DNA from: Xestospongia muta
Lineage: Eukaryota > Porifera > Demospongiae > Haplosclerida > Petrosiidae
Assembly: GCA_963693285.1 (NCBI GenBank)
Contig: OY848928.1
Coordinates: 4,369,827-4,433,826 of the forward strand
Direction: 5' to 3'
Length of the DNA stretch: 64,000 bases
Shown: positions 24,804 through 42,523 of the stretch, in pieces
How positions within the stretch are numbered: position 1 is the stretch's first letter
Layout: each line of letters begins with the position of its first letter
Position numbers and translations under genes: made by a program
The notes under the pieces: model-generated
Seen by the model: only the letters and a program-made list of their open reading frames with translations
Told to the model about the DNA's origin: nothing
The model's database searches: none

Positions 24804-26280
24804 CTCTGATCTTCTAGGATGCGTGTGTGTGTGCTGTGTGTGTGTGTGTTGGTGGTCCTTTTTCACTTCCTCTGTCTCCCTTCACTCTCTCTATCTACTC
24901 ATTGTCACCATCAGTTCATAACTACTCTCTTTTTCTTTCCCTGCAGGAGAAGCACTGGTGAAAAAGGTGAGCTGTCTCTCCATCTATCCATCCACTTCTC
25001 ATCCATTCTTTAGTAATCCAGTTGTTATTCTTCTCTTTTCTCCCTTTATGTTCTCAACTTGTGGACTGACTGAACTCTTGGGAACTCTCTATCTTCTCTT
25101 TCATACAATTGCTGGATTGGAGACCTTCACTGGACTTTTTGGGGACTCTCAACTACAGAGACTCTCTTATTTTAAATTTAATTTTATTTTTAGTTTTTAT
25201 TTTATTTTTAGTTTTTGTTTTTATTATTTTCTTCTTTACAATTTTTTTTATAGTTTGTTATTTTAATTGTTAATTAAAAAACATTTTCACTAAAGTTTGT
25301 TAACTTTTAAGTTCATAATAACTTTGAAAAAAAAAGCTAAATTAGTTTAGAATTTAATTTTTTTTGAAACTCTTTTGGAAGATAACTGTTTATTGCTATA
25401 ACTTTCCAAATTTGTTCGAAACAATGCCAAAACAAACTAGATATATGAATTCAAATGTATTATTCTTTATTTCTCACTGTGTGTGGAGTCTAACACAGTC
25501 TAATAGTCAGTGGATGATGTGGTTTTAATAGTGTTTTTGTAACATTAATCAGACCCCTAAAATCAATTCATTGAAGTACACAATTTTTTAAAACAAAAAC
25601 TGTTTATAATCATCATCAAGTTAATTTAAATGTTGTTTTTAATGTCACCTCATTATATTATAGTATTAACCAATTCTACTATATTGTTAATATACTAGGC
25701 CATCAAATTATATTATGGCATTTGTATTCCTATTTTTGTCATAAAAACTAATAATTAATATAATATAATTTTTTTGTGTCTGTATGTATTGTATGAAAAA
25801 TGAAGCATACTTCTAGTCAAGACTGGGCATCATCATAAATTTCACATTCAAATATGGCATTTCTTTGCAGGCTATGTAGACATTTTATACTCCTAAACTT
25901 GCCAGCTCAATATTTTATTACATTTAAAAAAAATAAGGTGCAGTTGTGTTGCCCATAACTCACCAGCAGGTCTACCTACTTAAAGTCCAAATTCCCTCCT
26001 AGCTAGAACCGCCATAAATCATTACAACCACTTATATCAGTATCTGGTAAGTCACCAGAAATGTTTAAGTGCTGCTTTGGAAGACATGACCTGTCTCTTA
26101 GGAAACGAGTGTGAATGAAGTATATATACTTCTAGTCTGGTACATCATTATTTTTTTATATTAAACACCATTAAAACTTTCTAAATCTTAAAAATTCTTA
26201 GTTTAAACTCTGAAATCTCACAGAAATTTTGCTTAAGCATTTAATGGGTAAATGAGTTCTTTGCTGTCTTCAAATTTTCG

Positions 26281-26316
26281 CCATTAAAAATAATTATTGT
26301 TAATAATTATTAATGG
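26281..26316. repeat. AT palindrome upstream of SDHA
   Basis: CCATTAA...TTAATGG palindrome of 36 bp, 25 bp before the SDHA start codon. It could extrude as a cruciform, fold in the 5'UTR or be a binding site. Confidence 0.5.
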
Positions 26317-26341
26317 GCGTGGTGGTAATTAAGTGTAAAAC

Positions 26342-31063
<4,722 letters not shown>

Positions 31064-31223
31064 ATACTAGAGACCATTCATTCATACTATGATGATAAAG
31101 TTGTTTAATAAGTACAAGTTAATAACCCACTCTTGATACTTATAATTATTCCACGTGATGTTCAGATGACGTACGAGCTGGTTACCATAGCATTGTCATG
31201 GAAACTAGTGTCGTTAATATTGT

Positions 31224-31229
31224 AATAAA
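31224..31229 (+). terminator. Possible SDHA polyadenylation signal
   Basis: AATAAA 161 bp past the SDHA stop. It lies about 20 bp before the CRE of the next gene, so SDHA's 3' end and the 14-3-3 promoter overlap. Confidence 0.35.
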
Positions 31230-31249
31230 ATGAGAATCCATGGTAACGA

Positions 31250-31256
31250 TGACGTC
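31250..31256 (+). promoter_or_regulatory. CRE/ATF-like site, 14-3-3 gene 1
   Basis: TGACGTC (half-site plus C), 115 bp upstream of the ATG. Equivalent sites precede the other two 14-3-3 genes. Confidence 0.5.
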
Positions 31257-31364
31257 TTCGCAGAGATCATTCAAAAAGTCGACCACGCCGCCAATTGGGT
31301 ATAACATTACTTTCTTGTCTTCCCCGTTCCTGGACTGATCTCTAAACTAGAAAGTAAAAACAAA

Positions 31365-32389
31365 ATGTCGGAAAAAGACACTCTTGTCAGTAAAGCAAAG
31401 CTGGCCGAACAAGCTGAACGTTACGATGACATGTCTGAAGTAAGATAGTATTAATTCAAGGTCATGATAATTTTTGATATTGCCTCTGTTCATAGTTAAT
31501 GAAGGAGGTAGTTGGAAAAGGTAACGGCAAACTGAGTGCCGAGGAGAGAAACTTGTTATCGGTGGCCTACAAGAATGTCGTGGGTGCTCGACGTTCTTCA
31601 TGGAGGGTTATCTCTAGTATTGAACAAAAGTCCAGTGACAAAGAGTGGAAGGCACAGATTGCTAGAGATTACAGAGTAAAGATAGAAGAAGAATTAGACA
31701 AAATATGCACTGACGTTTTGGTAAGTTTTTATTTGATCTCTGCTCAAAACTCTTAAATACAGTAATTGTAAGGCTTGTATTTATTCGTTTTGCTCATCAA
31801 ACCTTATAGGATCTTCTGGATAATAACTTAATTGATGCTGATCAAGAAGATTCTGAAGCTAGAGTCTTTTATCTTAAAATGAAAGGTGACTATTATCGTT
31901 ACTTAGCAGAGGTCAAGACTGATGATGATAAAGAAGGTAAGGTACTTATAAGAGACGTCGTGACTTTCTTTTTTTTTTAAGATGTTGTAAAAAAATCGTC
32001 AGAAGCCTATGAAAAGGCCATGGAGGTGGCGCAAAAGTTGGCACCTACTCATCCAATTCGTCTTGGTCTTGCCCTGAATTACTCTGTTTTCTATTATGAG
32101 ATAAATAATTTACCTGATAAAGCTTGTGAATTAGCTAAAAAGGTGTGTACTTTGTTATTATTGTTAACAAGTTCGAGTGTTCTGGTTTAGGCATTTGACG
32201 ATGCTATTGCTGAATTAGATTCTTTGCAAGACAGTTCATATAAGGATAGCACTCTAATTATGCAACTTCTCCGAGATAATTTGACGGTAATAGCGATGAT
32301 GATTTTTGTGATTATTTTCTGATTCTTTTTAGCTGTGGACATCAGATGTTGGTCCGGGTGAGCCAGAAGATGAAAATGAGAATCCATAA
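31365..32389 (+). CDS. 14-3-3 protein (copy 1)
   Basis: Dimeric adaptor that binds phospho-Ser/Thr proteins in the cytosol. Six exons (31365-31439, 31496-31720, 31810-31936, 31982-32142, 32191-32286, 32333-32389) give 246 residues, the normal length. Family hallmarks: [14 protein letters not shown], the 14-3-3 signature-1-like [59 protein letters not shown], then an acidic tail. All five introns are under 100 bp. First of three tandem same-strand paralogues. Confidence 0.96.
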
Positions 32390-32595
32390 GTTGTTGTGAT
32401 GGACCTCCTTGAAAAATAATTTAAAATGCTGTTGGTGTGATTTAACTAGAATTTCTAATTTCTTTTCTTTGTTCATTAATTATACTTCATTATGTTAATA
32501 ATAGTATCGTTATGTATAATTCTAAGTTTTGTATCTACTACTAACTCCCAAGATTATTGCGGTTAGTCGCTATGGTGATTGTCATGACAACACGT

Positions 32596-32603
32596 TGACG
32601 TCA
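32596..32603 (+). promoter_or_regulatory. CRE/ATF site, 14-3-3 gene 2
   Basis: Perfect TGACGTCA palindrome 92 bp upstream of the ATG at 32688. Confidence 0.55.
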
Positions 32604-32687
32604 AATTGTAAAATTAAACAGACCTCGTTTTGAATTGTATTTCATTGTATAGCCAGGTGAAAAACAACCTTCGTTAAATCGGCCCCT

Positions 32688-34400
32688 ATGGCGGACATCA
32701 GTATGAATGTAGAGAAAGCCAAACTGGCAGAGCAAGCAGAAAGATATGAAGATATGAAAAAGGTGATATACATAAAAGTTGTGTACGAATGAATTTTATT
32801 TTCATAATTAATTTAGCTAATGAAGGAATATACTGAGAAAAAAGCGATTTTAAGCAACGAAGAAAGAAACCTCTTGTCCGTGGCATACAAGAATTTAGTT
32901 GGGGCACGTCGATCTGCCTGGAGAGTTATTTCAAGTCTTGAGCAAAAAGATTCTGGCAAGAACAAAGAACAATGTGGAGATTATCGAAAATCTATTGAGA
33001 AAGAGTTGCAAGAAATCTGTGAAGAAGTTTTAGTAAGGTGTGACATAATAAGTCAATTATCTCTCTCTCTCTCCACTTAGAAACTTCTAGATGAGTACTT
33101 AATTCCATCTGCTAAAAATGTAGAGGGAGATGAGGACACAAAAACTGAGGCTTCTGTTTTTTATTTAAAAATGAAAGGAGATTATTACCGATATTTAGCT
33201 GAGATTGCTTCTGAAGAAGAAAGACAAAGTAAGCATTAAAAATTATTGTATTACACTGTATTGATCAGAAAATCGTCTACATTGCTACAATACAAAGAAG
33301 TATCATGATAAAATTCATAATAGTAAATATTGGTAGACAACTCCCTGTAATTTTATTATGAACATCTTGACTATTGTTACTAACTTCCTGCAATACACTT
33401 CTTGATGTTTTTGGACTTGTATGTCATTTCTAAAAGTGGTTTCTTCCTCACTATCCAAATTTTGTAGCTGTGATTTACAAAAATTAAACTAAAGATATTT
33501 GATTATACATTAACTTAATTAACCTGATAAAATAGAAGTTTTATGGTAGACTAATTATTTTAAAGAAGAGAATTATCTAACTAACTCACATGGGAAGGTA
33601 CACAATAGAGATAACAAGACTAGTGTTAACTATATTTTTTTTACAAGTCACCTTTCGTTAGTATTGTCAACTCAAGGGGTGATATGTTATATATGTCAAA
33701 TATTCATGAGCTTTCCTTCATTTATAGAAACCACTGATCACTCTTCTGACTCTTACAAAGAAGCTCATGAAAAAGGTAAGCTTTTCTCAATGACATGTCA
33801 TATGTACAACTACTCCCTAACTGCAGTGCAAGTAGCATCTTATCAATTTTGAAAGTACTCTAATATGTTTTATTTTAACTCTGTAATCCACAATGCACTC
33901 TAATGTTTAGCATTGGTGAATTCCTCAAGTTATGTTGGCCTTGATATTGTTTTGAATATAAAATAACACATGTAGATTTATCTTGGATTCGTTTGTTTAT
34001 TATATGTAAAACATACTATTAACAATATTTACGAATTCTTTTAATTGTAGCTGAACAACTGCCACCAACCAATCCTATACGATTAGGATTGGCTCTTAAT
34101 TTTTCAGTGTTTTACTTTGAAATAGCCAACAAACCTGAAGAAGCATGTAAACTTGCCAAAACAGTTAAGTTCTATTATTTTGATATTCGTTTTGATGTGC
34201 TTTTTGGCATAGACTTTTGACGAGGCTATCAGTCAACTGGACACTTTGAAGGAAAGTAACTACAAAGACAGCACATTGATTCTACAATTACTGCGAGATA
34301 ACTTGACGGTATGTTGATCTATCTTTATTTTGTATTGACCTATTTTTGATAGCTGTGGACTACTGATCAAGCTGATGATACTCAGGATGAAGATCAATAG
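32688..34400 (+). CDS. 14-3-3 protein (copy 2)
   Basis: Second tandem 14-3-3, 247 residues from seven exons (32688-32762, 32817-33032, 33081-33228, 33728-33775, 34051-34163, 34213-34308, 34353-34400). Signature motifs are present ([58 protein letters not shown]). Compared with its neighbours it has an extra intron: the exon that is single in copies 1 and 3 is split into 33728-33775 and 34051-34163. The donor after 34163 (GTTAAG) is weak, so that border is the least certain. A CT-rich tract precedes the acceptor at 33081. Confidence 0.94.
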
Positions 34401-34536
34401 AAAAATATGTGTTTCTCTTTTGTTTTCTCAAGCCATACTTAGGTCCATGTCAGTCTAGTAGATTTAACAGACATATCTTGAAGTTTTTTTTCTTTTTTTG
34501 ACATACACCAAATTTTAATAGTTCAACAATGAGTTG

Positions 34537-34544
34537 TGACGTCA
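34537..34544 (+). promoter_or_regulatory. CRE/ATF site, 14-3-3 gene 3
   Basis: Perfect TGACGTCA palindrome 134 bp upstream of the ATG at 34671. Confidence 0.55.
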
Positions 34545-34670
34545 TTATTATTAATTTTTATTACGTAGGAGTTGTGTTAATTATTGCATTATTTAGTATT
34601 CCACGTACTTATCCTCAAGGGCTGGTCATTTAGATTTTGTGTCAAGTCAGGAGAGAAAGATATAACCAAA

Positions 34671-37294
34671 ATGGATAAACTAAATTTTGAAACTTTTGAT
34701 TTTGACAGCTGTATTGAAATGGCCAAGTTAGCTGAACAGGCAGAGCGATTTGATGACATGAAAGAAGTAGGTTGATACGATGTATGAGAACATAACGGAA
34801 GTGTTTGTTAGTCCGGCGCTGTAACAATTTTATTTATCTTGTAGTTGTGATTCGACTACAAATTGAGAGCGATTATGTTATTAAATTGTTATAGTGAATC
34901 GAGAGAGAGAAAGAGAATCGAGTGAATTTTCCTTTAATAGACTATAATATTATAGATACTGTGCCTGGCATTCGTAACTTTGTCTTAACGTATACTATTG
35001 ATCTGATTCTAGTTGATTATCCTGATAAAAACAAGCTAGGTTAGGGATGGTAACATTTAATAATGTCTTAATAATGTAATTTATGAGATTTACTTCACAA
35101 ATTTCATTTTCTTGAGGTGTTATATTGTTAATATTCACATAGTACTCTTTTTTAACATCTTTTAGGCAATGAAATGTGCTGTTAAATGTGCTAATAGTGA
35201 ATTAAAACCAGACAATAGAAATCTACTTTCTGTAGCTTTTAAAAATGTAGTTGGTAGTCGTCGAACTGCCTGGAGAGTTATACTGAGCATAGAAAACAAA
35301 GCAGGTTCTGACAACAAACCACTTCTTGAAGAATACAAACGTACAATTCGATCAGAATTGCAAGAACAATGTATGGAGGTTATAGTGAGTAATTATATAA
35401 CGTTAATTGAGGCTATATACGGTCATATTTATTTTGTACATTAGACATTATTAGATGAGAAAATACTCAATAATGATGCTTACAGCAATTCTCCTGAAGC
35501 TGAAGTATTTTTCTTGAAGATGAAAGGTGATTATTATCGTTACATTACTGAAGTACTCGACGGAGATCACGAAGATGAGAAAGCAGGTTTGTCCAACATA
35601 ATATTCAATAAGACAATACTGGTTACTTATATAGGCATAGGAATTTGATTTTTACAAAGTATGAACAGGTTCCTAGTTTACATATAATCCTTGTATTGGT
35701 CTTACAAGAAGATGACTAGTTCAATGGGATGTGGTTGTGGGTGTGGTTTGTAGTCCTTTTTGCTTAAAGCTCATTATTCAGATTCCATTTAAAGCACACC
35801 ACTACTTAATATTTTGCCCAAATATAGTAGTTTCCTGAGTGCCACGTGGTTGTATAATTGGAATCCACACTTGTGATAAAAACATTGATGGTCACAATCA
35901 TGCTAATAAAGAGCTATTAAAGGATACTGCCACTATAATTAATTTTTATCAATCAACACGACAAATACACATGTACATAACACACACTGTCTTGATAAAG
36001 GAATGTAGCTACACAGGGTTTCCCTTGTGCAGTAAAAGGTCAGAGTTAATGATAATTGTGACTTGTATCTTGGTCTGTCCAGAATAATAGTAAACATTAG
36101 CAGTTGTCACATAATTTTGTATACCTAGCTTTAGTCTTTGATCTCATTCACTTTCTCACTGCCTCTAGACACCTTGTGTACATTCTTGTGCTCTTTTAAT
36201 TGTTTTAAAAGTGTCTCTTCTTTGCTTTCTTGCTATCACTAAAACTAATGTCGAGTAATATATTTTCTGTGGACACAACCAAACACATGCTCTTGCATAC
36301 CTGTCGTTTCAAGTTCTGGTGAAGCAATTATCACATTCCTAAGCATGATTGAAAAACCATATATAAATTTTTAAAGAAATAAGATAAGATTTTACTATAT
36401 TCTTGGATTAGTTGCCTTATGGTAAGGTGCTCAGTAATGAATCATAAATTAATCATTATTTTAAAACATTGTCTGATTTCATGGTCTCTCTTTGTCTAGA
36501 TAAAGTCAAGAAAGCCAATGAGGCATACAGTAGTGCAAAGGACATTGCTGTAAATAAATTGGATGCTATTGATCCTATTCGACTTGGTCTGGCACTCAAC
36601 TATTCTGTGTTTCACTATGAAATCATGGAAGACCCCTCTTCAGCTTGTGATTTGGCTAAACAGGTGTGAAAACAGATACTTTAATAATTCATTGTGCAAC
36701 TTTTTGTATTAAGAAATTACCTCCTAATTCATTCTATGCATTACTTTGTCCAGCTTTGTATTAAGTTGTTCAGTGAAGGCAAGTGTTCTTTTCCTTTCCC
36801 CATTACGTGTACATGACTATGTATGCTTTGTTTGTTGAGAGAAAAGAATTAAAAACTAATAACATCTCTGATATTGTTAACCATAAAAATAGATTGTACC
36901 TTTTATTTGATAGTAGTGAAGTTTTAATGTTTTACTCTGTTGATGTTGAAGTAATGTCTTAAATTTTGGATAGGCTTTTGATGATGCCATTTCTCAGCTG
37001 GACAGCTCTAACGAAGATACATATAAGGACAGTGCTCTAATCCTTCAACTTCTTCGTGATAACCTCACTGTAAGAATTATGTCCACTTATCTTTAATCAC
37101 TTGAAAAATCACTCGTGTTCATTTGTAGTCAAATTGTCATCTTATTTAAGCATCAATTTGCATGGTTTTTGTCTTTGATACCATTCTATTACATGCTCCT
37201 TCCTCCTTTGTAAGGAGGTTATGCATTACCAACTATACTGTTTATTATCTGTATATCTATTGTTTAGCTTTGGACAGCGGACAAAGATGATTAA
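34671..37294 (+). CDS. 14-3-3 protein (copy 3)
   Basis: Third tandem 14-3-3, 247 residues from six exons (34671-34766, 35166-35384, 35445-35586, 36500-36663, 36974-37069, 37268-37294). It diverges most from copies 1 and 2: a longer N-terminus ([17 protein letters not shown]), [27 protein letters not shown], and a very short tail (LWTADKDD). Its introns are longer (up to 913 bp). Exons 2-3 were later copied to 46884-47289, where they have decayed. Confidence 0.95.
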
Positions 37295-37544
37295 AACACC
37301 ATAACAATAACAATAATAATGTATTACATTCAAGATATGAAAGTAGTATTTTTCTGGAAAAACTCATCTTTTTATAATTAGTCAATATTAATAGGATCTG
37401 TTTTGGTAGCTAGTTTTTTTATATTAATCATTTTAATAATTATTCTGTGGTATTATTTTTTCTTTTATTGACATCTCATCAGTGACCACAACTAGTCATT
37501 TTTATCAAGTCAATCTGTTAAAAATAATGTATTTTTTGAAAGTA

Positions 37545-37550
37545 AATAAA
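37545..37550 (+). terminator. 14-3-3 copy 3 polyadenylation signal
   Basis: AATAAA about 250 bp past the stop. The next sulfotransferase remnant begins within 25 bp. Confidence 0.4.
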
Positions 37551-37569
37551 ATGTATTTACCAATCAACT

Positions 37570-38083
37570 AATCTTATGTGAAAACTTTTAACTTGAAATG
37601 CAAAACGTTTATTTATATATTGATCAATAAGACATCAACATGATTGAGTCTCTCAACTTTCTGATGTAACTTAGGTGTGATAGGGTGGAATTTAATTTCT
37701 CTTGTTTTATATAACAATGATTTATTTTAATATTTACTAATATAATCTTTCATTTTCAATTGGGCCTGTGACAAAGTGTTTGCAAATATTATCTGGATTT
37801 TGTTGAAATCTCTTGTCAAAATGAAAAGCTTGTACGACTTAAAAGAACTTGGATGTTGTTGGTAATGTTCATTCCTTATTGGTGTCCAGGACCCTATAAT
37901 TTATTGTTAATTTTGTTGTGACCTTGCCATTTTGGTATTATGGCTTTTAGTTGTTTTTCTATCAATTAAGACTCGTGAGTTGATACACTAAACAAAGCAG
38001 TTGTTACATTGAGAATTACAATTAATAATAACATTTACAAGAGATATAAAACAAACATAACATCCTATTTCAAAAATTAGTGC
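37570..38083 (-). pseudogene. Sulfotransferase remnant A (internal deletion)
   Basis: Matches both ends of the intact gene at 47996-49186 but lacks about 660 bp between them, which removes both PAPS-binding motifs. The junction sits on a TAGGTG microhomology found at both deletion ends in copy C. The start codon is also lost (CAT of copy C is AAT here on the plus strand). Remnant B has the same deletion and start loss. Confidence 0.85.
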
Positions 38084-40469
38084 CCTAGCTATGCATAAAA
38101 TGTAATTGATATGGTATAGTAGAGTAGAAGTGCGAATGGACGATTGGATGGATGGATAGATAACACTCCTAATGCAAGACCCTCCCCCAATTAATCGTAA
38201 TAGTTATTTTAAGCGGAGATGGTCATTACACTATGCATCGCTTTGCAAAATGAGGGGATTTGGCTCTCTTTGCTATCTTTAAAACTTCGAGATCTCATCG
38301 ACTGCAATTTATCTTGGGATGTGTGTTCACACACAGACCTTAAAAAGAACAAAGAAGGTGAGATGATACAATTGTAGTATTTGTTGTGTGCTTAATTCTT
38401 CCATCGTATATTAGTAACGAATATTTGTAGTGTAACCTTGGAAATGTCGTGATCTTTTTGGTTAAGAAAACAATACTACAAGGTGTTATCATTGTATTTG
38501 AACCAAATACATTTATAAATTCTCCATACTTAAACAGTTTTATTTGCCTATGACACATTTTGTCTCAATCCCATATTCCAATTCCACCTGTAGTCTAGGA
38601 ATGAAACTAACAATCGCTTATAATTATCAAAGATGGAGGAGAGCACCACTAAACATAGTGGAAGTACTCTAGACTTATAACTATAGACATTCCATTGCTA
38701 ACCAAACTATGTCAAAGTGCAACATCTCAAAGTAAAATACAATATTTCATAACAGAAATGTAAGAAGTGGGTGAATTGTTTTACACAGTGTAAAGGTATT
38801 GTCAAGTACAGTATACATATAAAATGTATAGTAATAGAAATCCCAGCTCTTTAACATAAGTAAGGTACATTAGTGTGTTTATTATGTTTAATAGTGAAAG
38901 GTATAAGGATCAAATGTCATACTGTCTAGTTCAATAATTAACATGCTATACTACCTACTGTCATTACTGTTGTAATTAGCGCTAATTGTAATAGTTTTAA
39001 AGATGTTAAAAATGGACATGCCACAATGCTGATTTTGTTTTAATTGTATTTATAAATAATTGAACAATGTCCTTTGAATTTGATGACCTCTATACATATA
39101 GTCATTGTCTCACTAGCTATGTTGTTAGTGTAATCTTTCTCCTAACAAGGCTGAAAGAGGAAGATGTATTACTACAGATATCATTCTTACAATAACCACC
39201 AGTTACTTAGGGAATGTTCTATGTTATGTAAATATATGCTAGGATATTATAATTGTAATACTTGATGTGAATTAAATTCATACATTAGCCAATCATGCAT
39301 TAGCTAAGAATTATAAACATGCATTAAAGAATTGACACTTTTCCAGCAACAACATACAAATATTAGTTGCTTCATCAGCAATGGAGTACATAGTTGTACT
39401 CACAATGCTGTGTTGTGCAGTGTTCTTTTGACTACACAAAATTGCTGTAGTAACATGTATAACTGAGAAAACAATAATGTTCTTAGTACTTTCCTACACA
39501 CAATAATTAAAGTCATTGATATTGTTAATATTGTAGGGGGCAATAGCAGTTTTGTATTGGTAATATTGTAGGGGGGCACTAGCAGTTTTGTATTGGTAAT
39601 ATTGTAGGGGGGGAGTAATTGTTTTGTATTGGTAATATTGTAGGGGGGCACTAGCAGTTTGTATTAGTAATATTGTAGGGGAGCACTAGCAGTTTTAATT
39701 TGGATTGGTAATATTGTAGGGGGCACTAGCAGTTTGTATTAGTAATATTGCAGGGGGCACTAGTAGTTTTGGATTGGTAATATTATAGGGGAGAATAATT
39801 GTTTTGTATTGGTAATATTGTAGGGGGGTACCAGCAACTAGCAGTTTTGTATTGGTAATATTGTAGGGAGGGAGTAATTGTTATGTATTAGGAAGATTGT
39901 AGGGGGCAGTATAATATGAACTGCACAATGTATTTTGTATTGGTTATAAAAATAGTTAAGTTAGAATTACTGGAACAATGGTACGGAAGCCACAGACGGA
40001 CATTCCAATTCCTATTTCCTATATCTTTCACCCACCTTTGCACATTAAAAATTCCAATTAATAACCCAGTTGATGTGTTCTAATTTCTTATTCCTAATTC
40101 CATTTTTGGCACGTGCACCATTTCTAGGCTTTTCTTGTTACTTAAAAAACACGGAGCGCGAGTATTACAAGCTATCTCTTATAATTGAGCACCAGCGAGA
40201 TGTTTCCAGTTGGGTCGGGTTCCTGATTTTGGTTGTATATTGGAATTGGAATCCATAAAATGCATCTTGAATTGGAATATAAAGTGGACAGAAGAAACTG
40301 AAATAAGAATGGGAATGTCCGTCTGCGGCTTCCATACAATGGCCTACACTTGATGACCATGGAGTAATTAATTATTTGTCATTATTGGTATTCCAAAGTT
40401 GAAAGTATGATGAAAATATTGAACTAAATGATGTATTATAATGAAGAACCTCTCTACATACACACACAG
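38084..40469. other. Module A spacer between sulfotransferase remnant and Ser-rich gene
   Basis: Shared promoter-side spacer of the divergent pair. It holds a short TGGA-type simple repeat near 38140 and the minisatellite at 39527-39910. No coding frame recognised. Confidence 0.6.
39527..39910. repeat. Minisatellite A (~37 bp units)
   Basis: About ten imperfect units of the type TTTTGTATTGGTAATATTG-TAGGGGGGCACTAGCAG, each with a run of four to seven G. Confidence 0.88.
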
Positions 40470-42106
40470 ATGTCAATAACTAATTGGATTATTGTTGTAC
40501 TTCTTGTTCTGTATTCCATCATTAATGTTCAAGCACAAACAGGCTTGAGTGGTTCTGGAGCAAGTGGTAGTGGAGACAGAAATAATTCACTGGTAGATGC
40601 ATCCCCTACTCTATCTATCATGCCATCATCGTCATCCATTGAGACAACTATTAATATGTCCTCAACTGAAGTCATAGCATTCACTATAATGGAAACCTCT
40701 AGCTCTTTAATTATGATAGAAAGTTCTTCTGTGATAGAAAGCTCTTCGTCTGTGATAGAACGTTCTTCAATGATAGAAAGTTCTTCTGTGATAGAAAGTT
40801 CTTCAATGATAGAGAGATCTTCTGTGATAGAAAGTTCTTCTGTGATAGAAAGCTCTTCGTCTGTGATAGAAAGTTCTTCAATGATAGAAAGTTCTTCTGT
40901 GATAGAAAGTTCTTCAATGATAGAGAGTTCTGTGATAGAAAGTTCTTTGTCTGTGATTAAAAGTTCTTCATCTGCAATAGAAAGTTCTTCGTCTGTGATA
41001 GATACTTCTTCTATGATAGAAAGTTCTTCTGTGATAGAAAGTTCTTCATCTGTAATGGAAACCTCTTCATCTGTTATGGGAACTTCTTCTACGAGAATTG
41101 AATTGAGTTCAACTATGATAGAAAGTAGTACTAGTACTCCTGTTGATGCAGTATTACCATCAAAATCACCTACCATTACATCTGTGAGTTATATTATTAT
41201 AGGTCACTGTGGTAAGTACTGATGTTCACTAGTCTAGAGCTTACTAACGATAGCTAAGTTGCTATTTCACTAGTTACTCTAAGGTATAGTTGATGATACA
41301 ATATTCATTATATAGGTTGTTAGAGCTACAAGCACTCCCATAACACCTTTTACTGATGGAACAGAACCTGGTCTACCTATAGCAATAATAACAGGTGCTA
41401 GTGCTGGAGGCATTTTTGTCTTTATTATCATAACATTTATATCCATCTGTTGCTGGTGGTGTTTCTGTTATAAACGAACGTAAGTGTCTCATCTATTAAA
41501 CACCTAACAAACAAATGTATAATCTATAAATGAGATATTCCATAAAATAAAGGACTTTACAAACATTATTTTATTACACATGGCAGCTGAATTATTTAGT
41601 CAATATCCATGCAGTGGGTTAAATATTTATCACGTTGTCTTGTTGCTAAGTTACTTATTTATTTGTGTTTTTGACTTTCATCAATTAGGAAAGAGTATAA
41701 AACATACGATACTAAGATAAAACCTATAATGATTGTACAAACTTGGGACCCAAATGGAACCATTCACTATCAGGTATGTTAGTAGAATCTGTAAGATTTC
41801 TATATACATAAATAAATAACGGGATATGTGTCATATAAACTTGCATCTACCTGTCGTGACATCTCTCATTAATTTATTTCTTTGTTCACATGTACCTATT
41901 TGTTTGTATGAACCACTTTGTTACTTTAGGACAGAGGTGATGATTCACTAATTAGTCGCCAATCCAGTATTGCTAGCAGTATACAAAGAAATATACGAAA
42001 CAATATAAACAACATACGAGACAGTTTAAGACGAAGCAAAAGAGAAGGATCTATAAGAAGTGGTGATCATAAAGTACTTGTGGAAGAGATGCACACAACT
42101 TTGTGA
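40470..42106 (+). CDS. Serine-rich type I membrane protein A
   Basis: Predicted single-pass surface protein, 379 residues, four exons (40470-41183, 41316-41479, 41689-41773, 41930-42106). It has a signal peptide (TNWIIVVLLVLYSIINVQA), then an ectodomain dominated by 7- and 5-residue repeats of the ESSSSVI / ESSMI type, suited to dense O-glycosylation. A Pro/Thr stalk and a transmembrane segment near 260-285 (GGIFVFIIITFISICCWW) follow, then a short basic Ser-rich tail (SRQSSIASSIQ). I do not recognise a named family. The start at 40470 is the ATG conserved in all three copies, placed right after a CACACACAG acceptor-like sequence; an in-frame ATG at 40428 is not conserved. This copy has the longest repeat domain. 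Confidence 0.8.
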
Positions 42107-42520
42107 AAAAGACAACAAAGTCTAATCAATCTTTTACCTATTATCTCTCTCTCTCTGTCTCCCTTGTTCATACCATATATGTACATGTATTGAGTAACTA
42201 AGTCTATTATCATTTCATCATAAGTTACATGTACATGGTTTTTCTCTCATTCTACATACTAAAAATTTAATAATTATTATTACAATACAACTATGTGGCC
42301 TGAATTACAGTAGATATGTTGCAAATTTTCATCTGCAATAAATGATATCTTGTTTTATTTGTTATATGTGAAGCAAAAAAACAGGATCTGAACATCAAAC
42401 AGTTAAAGAAAATTATACACAACATCTTTGTAAAGGAGACAATGAAGTCTATAAGCAAGCATTTTCTGGAGGTGTTATATATTACCAGTATTCTGATACT
42501 CACAGTTCAGTCTTTTTCTT
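42107..42520. other. 3' region of Ser-rich gene A
   Basis: The 3'UTR and flank are conserved in sequence with 46477-46860 and 54797-55070, so they mark the right end of each module. Nothing else seen. Confidence 0.5.
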
Positions 42521-42523
42521 AAC

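Larger units (their letters stand above)
22514..26341. other. Long intergenic region between GST and SDHA
   Basis: No complete gene recognised. On the plus strand 22629-22765 is an open stretch (FAGPIQYLGSRYTKQSTGQY) with a stop and no visible start, perhaps a gene fragment. An inverted repeat pair lies at 23632-23728. A C/T-rich block at 24200-25100 has two copies of a CGACTCGTCTC-CTTCG-TTGGAT motif, repeated TGATGTTTGACTGTTCTCTG motifs and a GC-rich hairpin at 24730-24803. The remainder is AT-rich. Confidence 0.5.
37570..42520. repeat. Module A: sulfotransferase remnant + Ser-rich gene
   Basis: First of three related segments (A 37570-42520, B 42521-46860, C 47985-55070). Each runs from a minus-strand sulfotransferase 3' end, through a shared spacer with a TTGTAGGGGG minisatellite, to a plus-strand serine-rich membrane gene and its 3'UTR. 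Homology covers coding and non-coding parts. Confidence 0.85.

Noticed and set aside
40529..41176. Long minus-strand open frame (EELSIT-type repeats) opposite Ser-rich gene A, with similar ones at 44789-45286 and 53152-53565
   Set aside because: It is the reverse reading of the Ser-repeat DNA, which has no stops on either strand. It lacks a signal, domains or splice context, and the plus strand has a signal peptide, TM and conserved exons.
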